A stretch of DNA of 64,000 nt from JAHCHG01 sp041394845 (GCA_041394845.1 JAWKHL010000001.1:1798001-1862000); one strand, 5' to 3'; positions 1 through 10,444 are shown, numbered from the stretch's first letter. A program made the numbers and translations. Notes: a model not told the origin generated them from the letters alone.

Positions 1-765
1 GTGGTAGATCTCGACCGGAAGACCGCCTTTTTCCCCGATCGTGATCGCCTCTTCCAGAGCCTCGATGAGTTCCTTTCCCTCGCCGCGAATATGGCTCGAA
101 TAAACTCCGCCGTATTTCCCGGCGACTTTTGCCAGTTCAACCAGTTGATCGGTCTTTGAAAAACTGGCCGGCGGATAAATCAGCGCGGTTGATATGCCGA
201 GAGCCCCGCCTTTCATGGCGGTTTCCACGATCGCCCGCATCCGGTCGAGTTCCTCCGGGGTCGGATCGCGGGCCTCCTGTCCGATTACGGCGACGCGGGC
301 CTGCGTCGCGCTGAAATAGGTGCCGAAGTTGAAACCGAGCCCGTTTTTTTCGAGATCGGCGAAATATTCGGGCAGTTTCTCGGCCGGGACCGGCGTTCCG
401 CCTTCGCCCGAAATTCCGGTCGTCACGCCCATCAACAGTTTGCTCTCGGCCAGCGGACTGCTCATCAGGACGCGCCCCGATGCGTCGAGCATATCGATCC
501 ATCCGGGAGAGACATATTTTCCCCCGGCGTCAATCTCACGTTTTCCCTTTCCCTCAATTTTGCCGATCCGGACAAAACGACCGTCCTTGATGGCGACATC
601 GGCCGCGACCCAGGGGTTGCCCGCCCCGTCCAGCACCCGGCCGTTGCGGATCACGATGTCGTAAGCCGGTTGGCTCTCCTGCCCGGCCGCCGGGTTTATA
701 AAAATGTTCGAGGCGAGCAGGAGGAGGAGCGTTCCGGCAAAAAATGATCGAAATTCTTTTGTCAT
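1..765 (-). CDS. D-aminoacylase-like amidohydrolase, C-terminus beyond window edge
   Basis: Open frame running off the left edge, so only about 255 N-terminal residues are seen. The ATG directly follows the stop of the upstream hydrolase gene (TAAATG), so the two are translationally coupled. There is a signal peptide (about 28 residues, hydrophobic LLLLLASNIF), then the amidohydrolase opening DIVIRNGRVLDGAG, the strand YVSPGWIDM, and further on SSHIRGEG, as in N-acyl-D-amino-acid deacylases. The product should be exported and remove N-acyl groups or amide bonds from D-amino-acid compounds. Oddity: where typical family members have a metal-binding HxH after the GxID strand, this reads GWIDMLDASG, without either histidine. 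The reaction is therefore inferred, not certain. It is the last visible gene of the operon that begins at 11579. Confidence 0.8.
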   Translation of the reverse strand, partial: MTKEFRSFFAGTLLLLLASNIFINPAAGQESQPAYDIVIRNGRVLDGAGNPWVAADVAIKDGRFVRIGKIEGKGKREIDAGGKYVSPGWIDMLDASGRVLMSSPLAESKLLMGVTTGISGEGGTPVPAEKLPEYFADLEKNGLGFNFGTYFSATQARVAVIGQEARDPTPEELDRMRAIVETAMKGGALGISTALIYPPASFSKTDQLVELAKVAGKYGGVYSSHIRGEGKELIEALEEAITIGEKGGLPVEIYH

Positions 766-1989
766 TTATTTACTCCCTCGGCCGGACGGCGATTTGACGG
801 CGTTCTTCCCCGAATCGGAATATTTTTTCATCAGATCCATCGCCCGGTCGGCCAATTTGAAAAGGTGCTGATGGGCCCGGAAACCGTTGGTCAGGATGGC
901 AAATCCGAACTTCCGGTCGCGGTTTCCGAGCAAAAAGGCGGTGTAACCCGAGAGGCTCCCGCTGTGGGCGAAATAACGGTCGCCGTCCCGCACCTGCACC
1001 CACCAGGTCAAACCGAAACCGGCCGTCTCATTTCCCCAGATGCCTTCGATCCCGCCCTTGAACTGATCGTATTGACGGGTGAACATCTGCTCCATCGTCG
1101 CCTCGCTGATGATGCGTTTGCCTTTGAAAACCCCGTTGTTGAGATTGGCGATCAGCCAGTTGGACTGATCGCTGATCGTGCCGTAGGTGATGCCGGCCGG
1201 AAAAACGGCGGCCCTGACCCGCACGCTCGGCCTTTGGAGACCCGTTTTTTCATCGAAGACGTAGGGAACCGACAAAAGCTCATCCATATCCGGCGTCGGA
1301 TCGAAAGCCGTGTTGGTCATCTCCAGCGGTTTGAAGATGTTCTCCTGAATGTATTGAACGTATTTAACCCCGGACAGTTTTTCGACCAGATAGCCGATCA
1401 GAGTATAGGCGGCGTTCGAATATTCAACCTTTGTCATCGGCGGTTCGTGGACCCTGATCTTGGTCCGAACGTATTCATCGAGCGGTATCGTTGCGGCGTT
1501 GCTCCAAAGTGGAATGGCCCCGAAATCTCCGGTTATCCCCGAGGTGTGGGTCAGTAGATGCCGAAATGTTACCGGGTTTTTCGGGTCGTCGCCGGGGATC
1601 TGAAAATCGAGATATTTGCTCACCGGATCGTCGAGTTTGAATTTGCCCTTTTCCATCTGTTGAAGCAGGGCGACCGTTGACATCGCCTTAAAGGTCGAGC
1701 CGATCAGATAGACCGTATCCTTGGTGGCCGGGGTTCGAACCCGGAGATTCGATTCGCCGTAAGCCCCGGTCCAGATCACCTGATCGCCGGAAATCAATGC
1801 AATCGTGGCCGACGGAATGTGTCCCTCGATCATCGCCCGCCGGATCTCCGGTTCGAGATCGTTTACCAGACTCCTGACGTCTATGTTTTGGGCAAAAAGA
1901 TCAAGGGAAAAAAAACTCAAAATCATCGCCGCGTTGATGATCGAAAAAAACACCCTAAATCTCAATTTTTGTCGTTTTAATTTATTCAT
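766..1989 (-). CDS. Serine hydrolase, beta-lactamase / S12 family
   Basis: About 407 residues with an N-terminal signal/anchor segment (FFSIINAAMILSFFSLDLFA). The three class C/S12 signatures are present: SxxK as GSTFKAM, YxN as EYSNAAY and HxG as AHSGSLSG. Such proteins act as D-Ala-D-Ala carboxypeptidases, D-aminopeptidases or esterases in the periplasm. I chose the ATG of MNKLKRQ, because an upstream in-frame extension lies inside the preceding gene and has no signal peptide. It sits 2 bp after the S15-type hydrolase and directly abuts the amidohydrolase. Given those neighbours, a role in trimming D-residue peptides is plausible but not shown. Confidence 0.88.
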   Translation of the reverse strand: MNKLKRQKLRFRVFFSIINAAMILSFFSLDLFAQNIDVRSLVNDLEPEIRRAMIEGHIPSATIALISGDQVIWTGAYGESNLRVRTPATKDTVYLIGSTFKAMSTVALLQQMEKGKFKLDDPVSKYLDFQIPGDDPKNPVTFRHLLTHTSGITGDFGAIPLWSNAATIPLDEYVRTKIRVHEPPMTKVEYSNAAYTLIGYLVEKLSGVKYVQYIQENIFKPLEMTNTAFDPTPDMDELLSVPYVFDEKTGLQRPSVRVRAAVFPAGITYGTISDQSNWLIANLNNGVFKGKRIISEATMEQMFTRQYDQFKGGIEGIWGNETAGFGLTWWVQVRDGDRYFAHSGSLSGYTAFLLGNRDRKFGFAILTNGFRAHQHLFKLADRAMDLMKKYSDSGKNAVKSPSGRGSK

Positions 1990-1990
1990 C

Positions 1991-3889
1991 TTATTTATTG
2001 ACTGTTTCCAAAACCGGTAATAACACGTTCGACGCATTGGCGCCGGAACGAAAGACACGTTGGGTGGCCTTTTGAAAATCGGACTCCCCGGCCAGAAAGA
2101 TGTTCGGAACGAACTGCTGGGGGTTTCGATCAATGATCGGAAACCAGGTGCTCTGGATCTGAACCATTATCCGGTGTCCTTTTTTGAAAGTATGATCGTT
2201 GGCCGGAAATCCGATCCGGTAATTTTGGATGGAATTGGCCGGGATCGCCTCCGGTTTTTCAAAGCTCTTGAAATACCGCCCACGGAAAACATCTCCGGCG
2301 ATCATCAGTTGAAAACCGCTCATATCCGGTTCAGCCTGATAGTTTTCCGGATAAACGTCGATCAATTTTACGACCCAGTCGCTGTCGGTCCCGCTCGTCG
2401 AGGCAAAAACATCGGCGATGATCTTTCCCGAAACCGTTACATCTTCCCCGAGCGAATCGGTCGTCCAGGTCAGAACATCGGGACGGCGATCAACGAAACG
2501 CTGATCTTCGACCAGCCAGGTCCTCCAGCCCGATCTCAGTTCGATCGGCCGCGGACGATACGGAACCGGATTCGCAGGATCGGAAACGTATTCGTCAAAC
2601 ATCGGTTTGTCAGCGGCCGGAGGGGCTTCGAAAGAGAGTTTGCCGTTGGCCCTGAGATAAAGTTTTCGTTTCACGATTCCATCCTCGGGTGTCCAGGCGT
2701 TATGTCTGACCCACTCGTTGGCCCCGGTTCTGAACGTCAAAGCCTCCGGCAGATCGGGATCGGGCTTGTCCTTCAGGTAATGGGCCAGAAACGGCGCCCG
2801 GACGTTGCGGCGAAAATATTCCCCGGTGGCGCTGTTAAAATTTATCCGCCCCAGTTTGTTTCCCTCCCCGCGAGACCATCCGCCGTGATTCCAGGGACCG
2901 ACCACCAGAAAATTCTTGTTTTCCGTATCATGGCGTTCGAGGAGTTCATATATCTTTATCGGCCCGTAAAAATCCTCCTGATCCCACCAGCCGGCCACGT
3001 TCAGGGTCGGAACCGTCACCCGTTTCAGCCACGGAGCAAAGGCCTGCCTTTTCCAGAACGGGTCGTAATCGGGATGGTTGACAAAATCGTTCCAGGTGGG
3101 AAGCTGTTTTTTCAGATATTTTGAATCAATGTTCGACAACGGACCGAGTTCCAGATACCACTCGTAAGCGTCCCGGCGGTCAATGATGTTGGCCGGATCG
3201 GTGATCTCCTTTGACGATTCCATCATATAGGCATATTCAAAACCGTAACTCAGCCGGAAGGCCCCGTTGTGATGAAAATCGTCCCCGATCCACATATCCG
3301 CCGGCGATGCCTGCGGAACAACGGCCTTAAGGGCCGGGTGCGGGTCGAGCATTCCCATCACCGTCAACCACCCTCCGTAACTGGTTCCGGCCATACCGAC
3401 CCTTCCGTTATTGTTCGGGGTGTTGTGCAAAAGCCATTCGATCGTGTCGTAGGTATCGGTGCTTTCGTCGATCGCATTCTTGTCCTTCGGATCGCGCGGC
3501 TGACGAAGCATCACGAACCGGCCTTCGGATTTGAATCTTCCGCGAATGTCCTGTTGGACGACGATGTAACCGTCCTTTGAAATTTCGGGGAGGGCCGCCG
3601 AGAGTTGCTCCGAGGTCAGATCTCCGATGCCGTAAGGAGTTCGGATAAGAATTATCGGCAATTTTTCATCCGTTCCGGTCGGAGTGTTGATCTGGGTGTA
3701 GAGCCGCACCCCGTCGCGCATCGGGATCATTGCCTCGGTCCGGGTGAAAACCGGCTGTTGCGAAAAAACGTTCGAAAAAGCCGCCAAAATGATGCCGGCG
3801 ACAAACAGGGTCGCCAATGAAAAACGAATCTGATCGGACTTGTTCCCGGCCCAAACGGTCGCCGGTCGATTTCTTTGTTCGGTAATCAA
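1991..3889 (-). CDS. CocE/NonD family X-Pro dipeptidyl-peptidase-like hydrolase (S15)
   Basis: 632 residues, beginning with a TTG codon that overlaps the upstream stop (TTGA). A membrane/signal segment at about 25-45 precedes the alpha/beta hydrolase domain, which opens with MIPMRDGVRL. The nucleophile elbow is GTSYGGW, the acid probably the Asp in GWWDQED, and the histidine lies in GPWNHGG. The C-terminal part has the jelly-roll typical of CocE, glutaryl-7-ACA acylase and S15 peptidases. These enzymes hydrolyse amide or ester bonds of acylated peptides or small molecules. Its place between a tricorn-like protease and an S12 hydrolase supports peptide degradation. Confidence 0.9.
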   Translation of the reverse strand: MITEQRNRPATVWAGNKSDQIRFSLATLFVAGIILAAFSNVFSQQPVFTRTEAMIPMRDGVRLYTQINTPTGTDEKLPIILIRTPYGIGDLTSEQLSAALPEISKDGYIVVQQDIRGRFKSEGRFVMLRQPRDPKDKNAIDESTDTYDTIEWLLHNTPNNNGRVGMAGTSYGGWLTVMGMLDPHPALKAVVPQASPADMWIGDDFHHNGAFRLSYGFEYAYMMESSKEITDPANIIDRRDAYEWYLELGPLSNIDSKYLKKQLPTWNDFVNHPDYDPFWKRQAFAPWLKRVTVPTLNVAGWWDQEDFYGPIKIYELLERHDTENKNFLVVGPWNHGGWSRGEGNKLGRINFNSATGEYFRRNVRAPFLAHYLKDKPDPDLPEALTFRTGANEWVRHNAWTPEDGIVKRKLYLRANGKLSFEAPPAADKPMFDEYVSDPANPVPYRPRPIELRSGWRTWLVEDQRFVDRRPDVLTWTTDSLGEDVTVSGKIIADVFASTSGTDSDWVVKLIDVYPENYQAEPDMSGFQLMIAGDVFRGRYFKSFEKPEAIPANSIQNYRIGFPANDHTFKKGHRIMVQIQSTWFPIIDRNPQQFVPNIFLAGESDFQKATQRVFRSGANASNVLLPVLETVNK

Positions 3890-6800
3890 CGCTTATTCTC
3901 CTTTCCTTTTGAAACCCGGTCTATCGAAGCCGGACGCGGCAGACGCCGGACCGGATTCTTTTCGAGCAATTTCAACCCCTCGGCCACCGCCCGCTCCAGC
4001 TGGGCGTCCCTGCCGCTTTCGGCTCTGGTCGGAGTGTTCTCGACCTGGATGTCGGGCGGGACTCCGATATTTTCAACATCCCATTTTCCTTCCAGATTAT
4101 AAAAAGCCAGACACGGAGCCGTGATCCCACCGCCGTCTATCGTCGATGGAGTGCCGAGGGTTCCGACCAGACCGCCCCAGGTCCGGGTTCCGACCAGCGG
4201 ACCGAGTTTTCGGAGCCGAAAATAATAAGGCAGGGCGTCTCCGCCGGAACCGGCCGATTCATTGATCATCATCACCTTCGGCCCGTAAATGCCCGCGATC
4301 GGCGAGAAAAACGATTTCCCGTCGCGGAGCGTAAAGAAACCCAACGGTTTCCTGTCGAGTTCATTGACGATATAATCGGCGACCATTCCGCCCTGGTTGT
4401 AGCGGACGTCGATGACCGTTCCTTCCTTATCCTGTTGAGCGAAAAAGTAACGGATGAAAGAAGAATATCCCGGCCTTCCGGTGTTGGGAAGCCACACATA
4501 TGCCAGACGGCCGCCGGAAAGCTTGTCCACCAGACGGCGGTTTTCTTCGATCCAGGCCCGCGTCCGGAGTCCGTTCTCGCTGGCGATCGGCACGACCGTT
4601 ATGAGCCTCGAACCCTGTTCAATCGGCTTGTCATTGACTCTTAAAACCGTCTGCCGGTTGGCGGTGTTTTCGAAATGGCTGTAAAAATTTTTGCCGGCAT
4701 CAAGCGTTTTGCCGTTTGCTTCCAGAATATAATCGCCCTCCGCAACATCGATCCCCGGCGCGCTGAGCGGGGCTCTTAATTCCGGATTCCAGTTTTCGCC
4801 GTTGTAAATCCGCTTGATCCGGTATTTACCGTTTTCGACCTCGATGTCCGCCCCGAGCATACCGACCGAAACCGGTTCTTCGCCCGGCACATCACCCGGC
4901 CCCGTCAGATACGAGTGCCCGACCGTCAATTCCCCGCCGACCTGTGCGATGAGATAGCCCAGATCGTTCCGATGTCCGATGAAGGAAAGAAGCGGAAGAT
5001 ATTTTTTATAAACCGCGTCCCAATCCGCACCCTGCATCTGCGGGTCGTAAAAGAACTCTCGCTGGAAGCGCCAGGTTTCGCGAAAGATATCGGCCCATTC
5101 GGCCCGCGGATCAACTCTCATCTCGAGTTGCGCCACATTGAGGGCGCCGTCGCCGACTTTCGCCGGGGCCTCGGTTCCGACGATCCCCCAACGCCCCCCT
5201 CTCGCACCGTACAGCAGTTTTTTCCCGTCAGCCGAGATAGCAAAACCGGTGATGCCCTCCATAAACGGGATCGCTCTTCCGGCTTTGATCTGGTATCGGT
5301 GGAGTTGCAAGGGTCCGCCGCCGGAATCCTGTTCGGTGTAGAAAAATGTACCGGCCGAACCGGCGGTCAAATTTCCGAATTCGGCCGGCCGGACATTGAC
5401 CGGAAGAATTCGCTGGGTGATTCCCTCGAAATCTATTTTAACGGAGTTCTCGGCCGGTCCGGGTTTTGGTTTCCCCCCCTCGGCGCCTTCCGGAGAACCG
5501 CTCGGTTCATCACCAGTTTCGGGAAGCAAAGGCGAAGGCTCGTCCGCGCTTAGAACAACCAGATAAATGGCGCGGCGCAACGGGCGATCCAGGGAACTCA
5601 TTTCGAGCCAACTGGTTCGCGGACCGTAATCGGTACTGGCCATAAAATAGAGATATTTGCCACCGGCATCAAAGGCGGGTGTGATCGAATCGGCGAGCCC
5701 GTCCGTGATCTGTCGGGCCTTTTTCTCCGCCACCGAATAGATAAATACCGCCCCCATCCGGCTGTTCAGATTTTTGGTATAGGCCATCCATTTCGAATCC
5801 GGCGACCAGGTGGCATCGAAGTTGCGAAAGGGGTCCGGATTATCGTCCGTATCAACCTTCAGGGCCGCTCCGCTCTTAACGTCGATCATCCAGAGGTTCC
5901 CGTGATTGTCCTTGAGCAGAAGCTGTTCGCCGCTGGGCGACCAGACGGGATTTGAAAAGAAAGCCGTGGAAGGCAGAGCAATTACCCGCGGTTCCGCCAA
6001 TCCGGCCGGATCTCCCAGCATCAACTGATATTCTCCGCTCGCATCGGAAAGCCAGGCTATCCGCGATCCGTCCGGCGACCAGGCCGGATCGCGGTCATGG
6101 ACACCGGAACTGTTCGTCAGATTCCGGTAATCACCTTTGGCCGAAGGAACGGAAAAGATCTCGCCCCGCGCTTCGAAAACCGCCCGAACTCCCCCCGGCG
6201 AAAGAGCGGCGTTTCTGATCATGTCGTTCACCTTTTTAAACTGGGGCCTCGTCCAGGGCAGATCTCCCGACACTTCTATATTGAGCCGGTTTGATTTGCC
6301 GGTCTTCGCATCAAGCAGATGAATATAACCCGCCTGTTCATAAACGACCGAATCCGCACCGGCCGAAGCCGACATAACGTCGAAATCGTCGTGGTTGGTG
6401 AGTTTAGTCATCTGGCGGGTATCTGTCCGGTAGGCAAAAAGGTTGGCGGTGAAATCCCGGTCGGAAATAAAATAGATGGTGTTTCCAATCCACATCGGGT
6501 TCGAGTCATTGCTGTTGGTCCAGGGCAGTTTTTCGATGGTTTTGTCCGCGAAATTAAAGACCGAGATCGGATGGGTCCGGCCTCCCCTGTAATGCCGCCA
6601 CATGCTTCCCTCATACCAGCCCGGGAAAAAAACGGTTGAATACTCTTCAAAAGCCAATTTCCCTCCGTCCGGTGAAAATGCGCCGGAAAACGCCCGCGAC
6701 AAAGCCAGAGGTTCCGGTTGTCCTCCTTCCGAACCGATCCTCCAAAGCTGAAAGAAAGCCTCCTGCGGCGAACTGGTCCGGGTCGCGCCGAAGATCACAT

Positions 6801-7161
6801 AACGGCCATCCGGCGTCCAGCCCCGGACCCGATCCGTTCCGGGATGATACGTCAATCGTTGCGGATCTCCGCCCGTTGTCGGCATCACATAGACGTCCGT
6901 GTTTCCGGCAACCGTGGCCGAAAAGGCGATCCGCGAACCGTCGGGCGAAAAATGGGGTTCGGTCTCGACTCCCGGCGTCGAAGTCAGACGCCTCGCCGTT
7001 CCGCCGCTTCGCGAAACGGCCCACAGATCCCCGGCATATTCAAAGGCGACCAGATCGCGGCTCACCGCCGGATGCCGGAGCATTCGCGTGCCCTGGGCGT
7101 TTAAGCCGACCGGAACCAGAAAACTCAAAATCACAGCCAATATCAGATGTCGTTTTTTCAT
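3886..7161 (-). CDS. Tricorn-like S41 family protease with beta-propeller and PDZ domains
   Basis: About 1091 residues with a signal peptide (MKKRHLILAVILSFLVPVGLNAQG). The N-terminal two thirds are TolB/WD40-like propeller repeats with many SPDG motifs (FSPDGSRIAFS, WSPDGSRIAWLS). A tricorn core, a PDZ-like region and an S41 protease domain follow. The likely catalytic serine is in NESAGSGGDALP, with an upstream GHSYLTG holding the His/Ser pair expected in tricorn. Tricorn proteins degrade oligopeptides; exported bacterial homologues are common in Acidobacteriota and Bacteroidota. An alternative TTG start lies 12 bases upstream. It shares a 4-base overlap with the next gene, so the two are co-translated. 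Confidence 0.92.
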   Translation of the reverse strand: MKKRHLILAVILSFLVPVGLNAQGTRMLRHPAVSRDLVAFEYAGDLWAVSRSGGTARRLTSTPGVETEPHFSPDGSRIAFSATVAGNTDVYVMPTTGGDPQRLTYHPGTDRVRGWTPDGRYVIFGATRTSSPQEAFFQLWRIGSEGGQPEPLALSRAFSGAFSPDGGKLAFEEYSTVFFPGWYEGSMWRHYRGGRTHPISVFNFADKTIEKLPWTNSNDSNPMWIGNTIYFISDRDFTANLFAYRTDTRQMTKLTNHDDFDVMSASAGADSVVYEQAGYIHLLDAKTGKSNRLNIEVSGDLPWTRPQFKKVNDMIRNAALSPGGVRAVFEARGEIFSVPSAKGDYRNLTNSSGVHDRDPAWSPDGSRIAWLSDASGEYQLMLGDPAGLAEPRVIALPSTAFFSNPVWSPSGEQLLLKDNHGNLWMIDVKSGAALKVDTDDNPDPFRNFDATWSPDSKWMAYTKNLNSRMGAVFIYSVAEKKARQITDGLADSITPAFDAGGKYLYFMASTDYGPRTSWLEMSSLDRPLRRAIYLVVLSADEPSPLLPETGDEPSGSPEGAEGGKPKPGPAENSVKIDFEGITQRILPVNVRPAEFGNLTAGSAGTFFYTEQDSGGGPLQLHRYQIKAGRAIPFMEGITGFAISADGKKLLYGARGGRWGIVGTEAPAKVGDGALNVAQLEMRVDPRAEWADIFRETWRFQREFFYDPQMQGADWDAVYKKYLPLLSFIGHRNDLGYLIAQVGGELTVGHSYLTGPGDVPGEEPVSVGMLGADIEVENGKYRIKRIYNGENWNPELRAPLSAPGIDVAEGDYILEANGKTLDAGKNFYSHFENTANRQTVLRVNDKPIEQGSRLITVVPIASENGLRTRAWIEENRRLVDKLSGGRLAYVWLPNTGRPGYSSFIRYFFAQQDKEGTVIDVRYNQGGMVADYIVNELDRKPLGFFTLRDGKSFFSPIAGIYGPKVMMINESAGSGGDALPYYFRLRKLGPLVGTRTWGGLVGTLGTPSTIDGGGITAPCLAFYNLEGKWDVENIGVPPDIQVENTPTRAESGRDAQLERAVAEGLKLLEKNPVRRLPRPASIDRVSKGKENKR

Positions 7162-7240
7162 GGAATTTGTCAAATTATTTGGAGCACAAACCTCGATCCG
7201 GCCCCTCTTGAACAGCGATTATTTGTTTGAAACCGCAGGA

Positions 7241-10200
7241 TCAGAACGAAATCCGGATCCCGACCTGTCCCTCTCGTCCCGGAAGCACCTGAGTGGCTGA
7301 TCCGAACGGTTCGGTGGCAACATCCTCACGGTTTTGGATGGCGGCCGGATTTTTCCGGTTCAGCACATTGAAGAATTCAAACAAAAGCTGAACCTTGACC
7401 CGCTCACCGATGTTGAACAATTTGGAAAAACGCAGATCGAGATTGACGAACGGAGGTGCCGTAAAAGCATTCCTTCCCGCCGTAAAATCAACCCCGTTGA
7501 AATTTCCGTTGCCGTCCGGGTCCCTGTTTTGGGAATCGAAACGGCTGAAATGAAACCCGCTCTGCGCCCGGAAGATGCCTCCGATCTGGAATTGCCACGG
7601 CAGATCCAACAGCCCGTGAACCTGAAAGATATGATCCAGAGCCAGATCGGAAGGCCCCTTGTCGAGATCCGGGCCGTTGACGAAGGTTCCGGCCGCGGCC
7701 ACGAAATTGCCGTTCCGGCTGATAAATGATCCGTTGGCATTGGTCTGCGGCGTGCAGTTCGGATCGCTGGTCGGGCAGGGTTCCACAACCACGGGTGCGA
7801 CCCCGATGAAATTGTCCGTCGGAGCCGTATTTATGCCCCTTGAATTATCGGTGGCTTTGGCATATGTGTAGTTCGCGCCAAGCTGCCAACGGTTGCTGAG
7901 ACGCTTGTTAAAGCTGATCACCAGCCCGTCATACCTGCCTTCAAAGAAGGGTCCGAAGGTCTGGATCTCTCCCGTCGTATTCGGGGGATCAAAACTCCGG
8001 CCGATCCCCGCGACGCGAGACCTGAAGGCGAGATTGCTCAACCTGATGCCCAGAAGATTTCGCATTTCGCGGTGAAAATAATCAACTTCGATCGCCGTAT
8101 CTCTGGTCAATTCACGTTGAACGCTGAAACTGAAACCGAGCGTATGCGGCGTCCTGAACGTGCTGTCGGCGGTGGTCGGCTGGACCTGCGGAGGGATGAT
8201 TGGATTATTCAGCACTCCGAATTGCCCCCACTCGAAATATCCCGCCGGCTGACCGATCGCCGCCGCCGCCTGGATCAAATATTGCTCCGGGGTCAACCCG
8301 GTCAGCTGCTGGACATTGCTGATGTTGATGATCGCATTGGCGGGGACGGGGGCGTGTCCGGGAGCCACCACGTTGTTTAGCCGGTCAACTCCGACGATCG
8401 GACCTCCCCCGAGCGGGCAGGTCGTCCCCATCGTCATGATCTGGGCGTCGGTCAGACTGTTTGAGATACAGGGGCCCGGAAGTCCGACGGCAAAAGCGAG
8501 CATCGAGACCAAACTGGGCGACCCGTAAAATCCTCTGGGGAAATATAACGATTGGACGACCCTCCGGTCGCTGCCCCCGAAACCCGGAACCCGGCGCACC
8601 AGTCCCAACCGAAACTGATCATAGAACACCCCGAAATGGCCCCGGATCACAGTCTTCGGCGTAACCGACCAGGCGACACCGAGACGCGGAGAAAAGTTTT
8701 TGTTCGCCTCGAAATCGGAATCGTGATCATAGCGAAGTCCCAGATTGACCGTCAGGTTCCTTCTGATCTTCCAGTCATCCTGAAAATAAAACCCGTTGTA
8801 ATTGTTGTCCAAATGGATCTCATTGGATTCGGGCGTCGGACCGCCCGCTTCGAGCAGGAGGAATATACCGCTGTTCACCGGCCCCAGGGCCAAAAAATCG
8901 TCGATCGTGGCAAATAGCTGGTTGGTCAAAGTCTGGGAATCGAGTCCGTCGACTTTGGTTCGCAGGAACTGCCATCCGAATTTTATGTCGTGATCGCCGA
9001 AGAGTTTGTTGGCATTGGCCGAAAACGAGGTGTATTTCTGGTGGAGGTTGGAGGGGGTGGTCGAGTTGCCGAAAGTAATGCCGGGCAAGGTGCTGAAAAA
9101 CCCGCAGGTCGGCGGACAGATCTGCTGGGCGGGAAAGGCGTTCAACGCGGTTGTTCCGGTGAACTGCGGATTTGCCGGTTGCGAATCCGACGGCTCTCCG
9201 CGATACCCTCCGCGAAGGGTTACTATCCACGGTTTACTCAACTCGCCCAGAAGCATCGTATCCCCAAAACCCAGCAAGAGGCGCCGACTGCTGGTGCTGG
9301 TACGGGTTGACGGCAGTCCCTGACCGAATCCGCGGTCGTACCCGTTGTTGTAGTTCAATTCCTGAACCAACTGGTGCCGACCGAAATGTTCATTGAGTTT
9401 AAAGAAATTTCGGGTTTCCCGGCTGCGTTCCGGAATATCCAAAGGGTTTTCCTGATCGCGGAGAAGCTGAAGAACCGTCGCCGCCCCGGCCGAAGGGCCG
9501 AGATCGGGATAATTAAAATCGATTCCCCGGTCCTCCGTGATCCGTTCAGCTGATCCGAAGAAGAAAATTTTGTCTTTCCAAATCGGTCCGCCCACGGCGA
9601 GGCTGTAGTCGAATCTGCGGAGATGACTGGCATCCGTTACCGTTTCGTCAAGCGAATTTACCGAATCAAACGCTTCATTTCTGTGAAACAGGGATGCGAC
9701 GCCGTGAAATTCATTCCCGCCGCTTTTGGTGATGACATTGACAATCGCCCCCGATGCCTGTCCGAATTCGGCCTTAAACCCGGTTGTCAAAACCTGAAAC
9801 TCGGCAATGGTCTCCTGATTGAACTGGGCTGCCGGACCGCCGTTGACGGTGTCTTTGTTCGGCTGTCCGTCAATGAAAAAATTGTTGTTTCCGCTCCTTT
9901 CCCCGAGAACCGGATTGGCATTATCGCCGCTCGATTGCCGGTTGATGGCAACCCCCGGAACAAGTTGCAAAAGGTCAAGATATTCCCTGCCGTTAACCGG
10001 AAGATCCTGGATCTGTTGAGGCGTCACAGTGGCCCCGGTGGCGGTCGAGTTTTGATCGATCAAGGGCAATTCGGTCGTGACATTCACGACATTGCCGGAA
10101 ATTTCCCCGAGTTGCAGCCGAACGTTCAACTCGGCGGTTCGATTGAGCGTCAATTCGATCTTAGAGGTGCTGGTTGCAAACCCGGTTTGCGAAACCGTCA

Positions 10201-10444
10201 AAGTATAGTCCCCCGCCGGCAAAGCGACGATCCGGTAAAATCCATCGGCGTTGGTGACCGCAACTCGTTCCGAACCAAGCGTCGTTCCGCTTACCTTAAC
10301 GGTAGCGCCCGGAACCACCGCGCCGTCAGGGTCGGTTACCGTTCCTTCAATATTCGAAGTAGTTGTCTGTCCCGCCACATTAAAAAGCAAGCCGATCAGA
10401 ATAGTTAAAACGCACGAGCCGATAAAATATTTGATTTTTCGCAT
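7241..10444 (-). CDS. TonB-dependent-receptor-like outer-membrane protein with carboxypeptidase-regulatory domain
   Basis: 1067 residues. A signal peptide (IGSCVLTILIGLLFNVAGQ) is followed by a carboxypeptidase-regulatory-like domain (IEGTVTDPDGAVVPGATV), a plug domain (about 120-240, GNNNFFIDGQPNKD, GAIVNVITKSGGN) and a long beta-barrel ending in Phe (VGIRISF), the usual outer-membrane sorting end. This is the Oar/SusC-like receptor type common in Acidobacteriota. It should import a bulky substrate; four or five exported peptide/amide hydrolases follow it in the same direction, so oligopeptides are likely. A good Shine-Dalgarno (AAGAGGTGA) precedes the ATG. Confidence 0.92.
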   Translation of the reverse strand: MRKIKYFIGSCVLTILIGLLFNVAGQTTTSNIEGTVTDPDGAVVPGATVKVSGTTLGSERVAVTNADGFYRIVALPAGDYTLTVSQTGFATSTSKIELTLNRTAELNVRLQLGEISGNVVNVTTELPLIDQNSTATGATVTPQQIQDLPVNGREYLDLLQLVPGVAINRQSSGDNANPVLGERSGNNNFFIDGQPNKDTVNGGPAAQFNQETIAEFQVLTTGFKAEFGQASGAIVNVITKSGGNEFHGVASLFHRNEAFDSVNSLDETVTDASHLRRFDYSLAVGGPIWKDKIFFFGSAERITEDRGIDFNYPDLGPSAGAATVLQLLRDQENPLDIPERSRETRNFFKLNEHFGRHQLVQELNYNNGYDRGFGQGLPSTRTSTSSRRLLLGFGDTMLLGELSKPWIVTLRGGYRGEPSDSQPANPQFTGTTALNAFPAQQICPPTCGFFSTLPGITFGNSTTPSNLHQKYTSFSANANKLFGDHDIKFGWQFLRTKVDGLDSQTLTNQLFATIDDFLALGPVNSGIFLLLEAGGPTPESNEIHLDNNYNGFYFQDDWKIRRNLTVNLGLRYDHDSDFEANKNFSPRLGVAWSVTPKTVIRGHFGVFYDQFRLGLVRRVPGFGGSDRRVVQSLYFPRGFYGSPSLVSMLAFAVGLPGPCISNSLTDAQIMTMGTTCPLGGGPIVGVDRLNNVVAPGHAPVPANAIINISNVQQLTGLTPEQYLIQAAAAIGQPAGYFEWGQFGVLNNPIIPPQVQPTTADSTFRTPHTLGFSFSVQRELTRDTAIEVDYFHREMRNLLGIRLSNLAFRSRVAGIGRSFDPPNTTGEIQTFGPFFEGRYDGLVISFNKRLSNRWQLGANYTYAKATDNSRGINTAPTDNFIGVAPVVVEPCPTSDPNCTPQTNANGSFISRNGNFVAAAGTFVNGPDLDKGPSDLALDHIFQVHGLLDLPWQFQIGGIFRAQSGFHFSRFDSQNRDPDGNGNFNGVDFTAGRNAFTAPPFVNLDLRFSKLFNIGERVKVQLLFEFFNVLNRKNPAAIQNREDVATEPFGSATQVLPGREGQVGIRISF

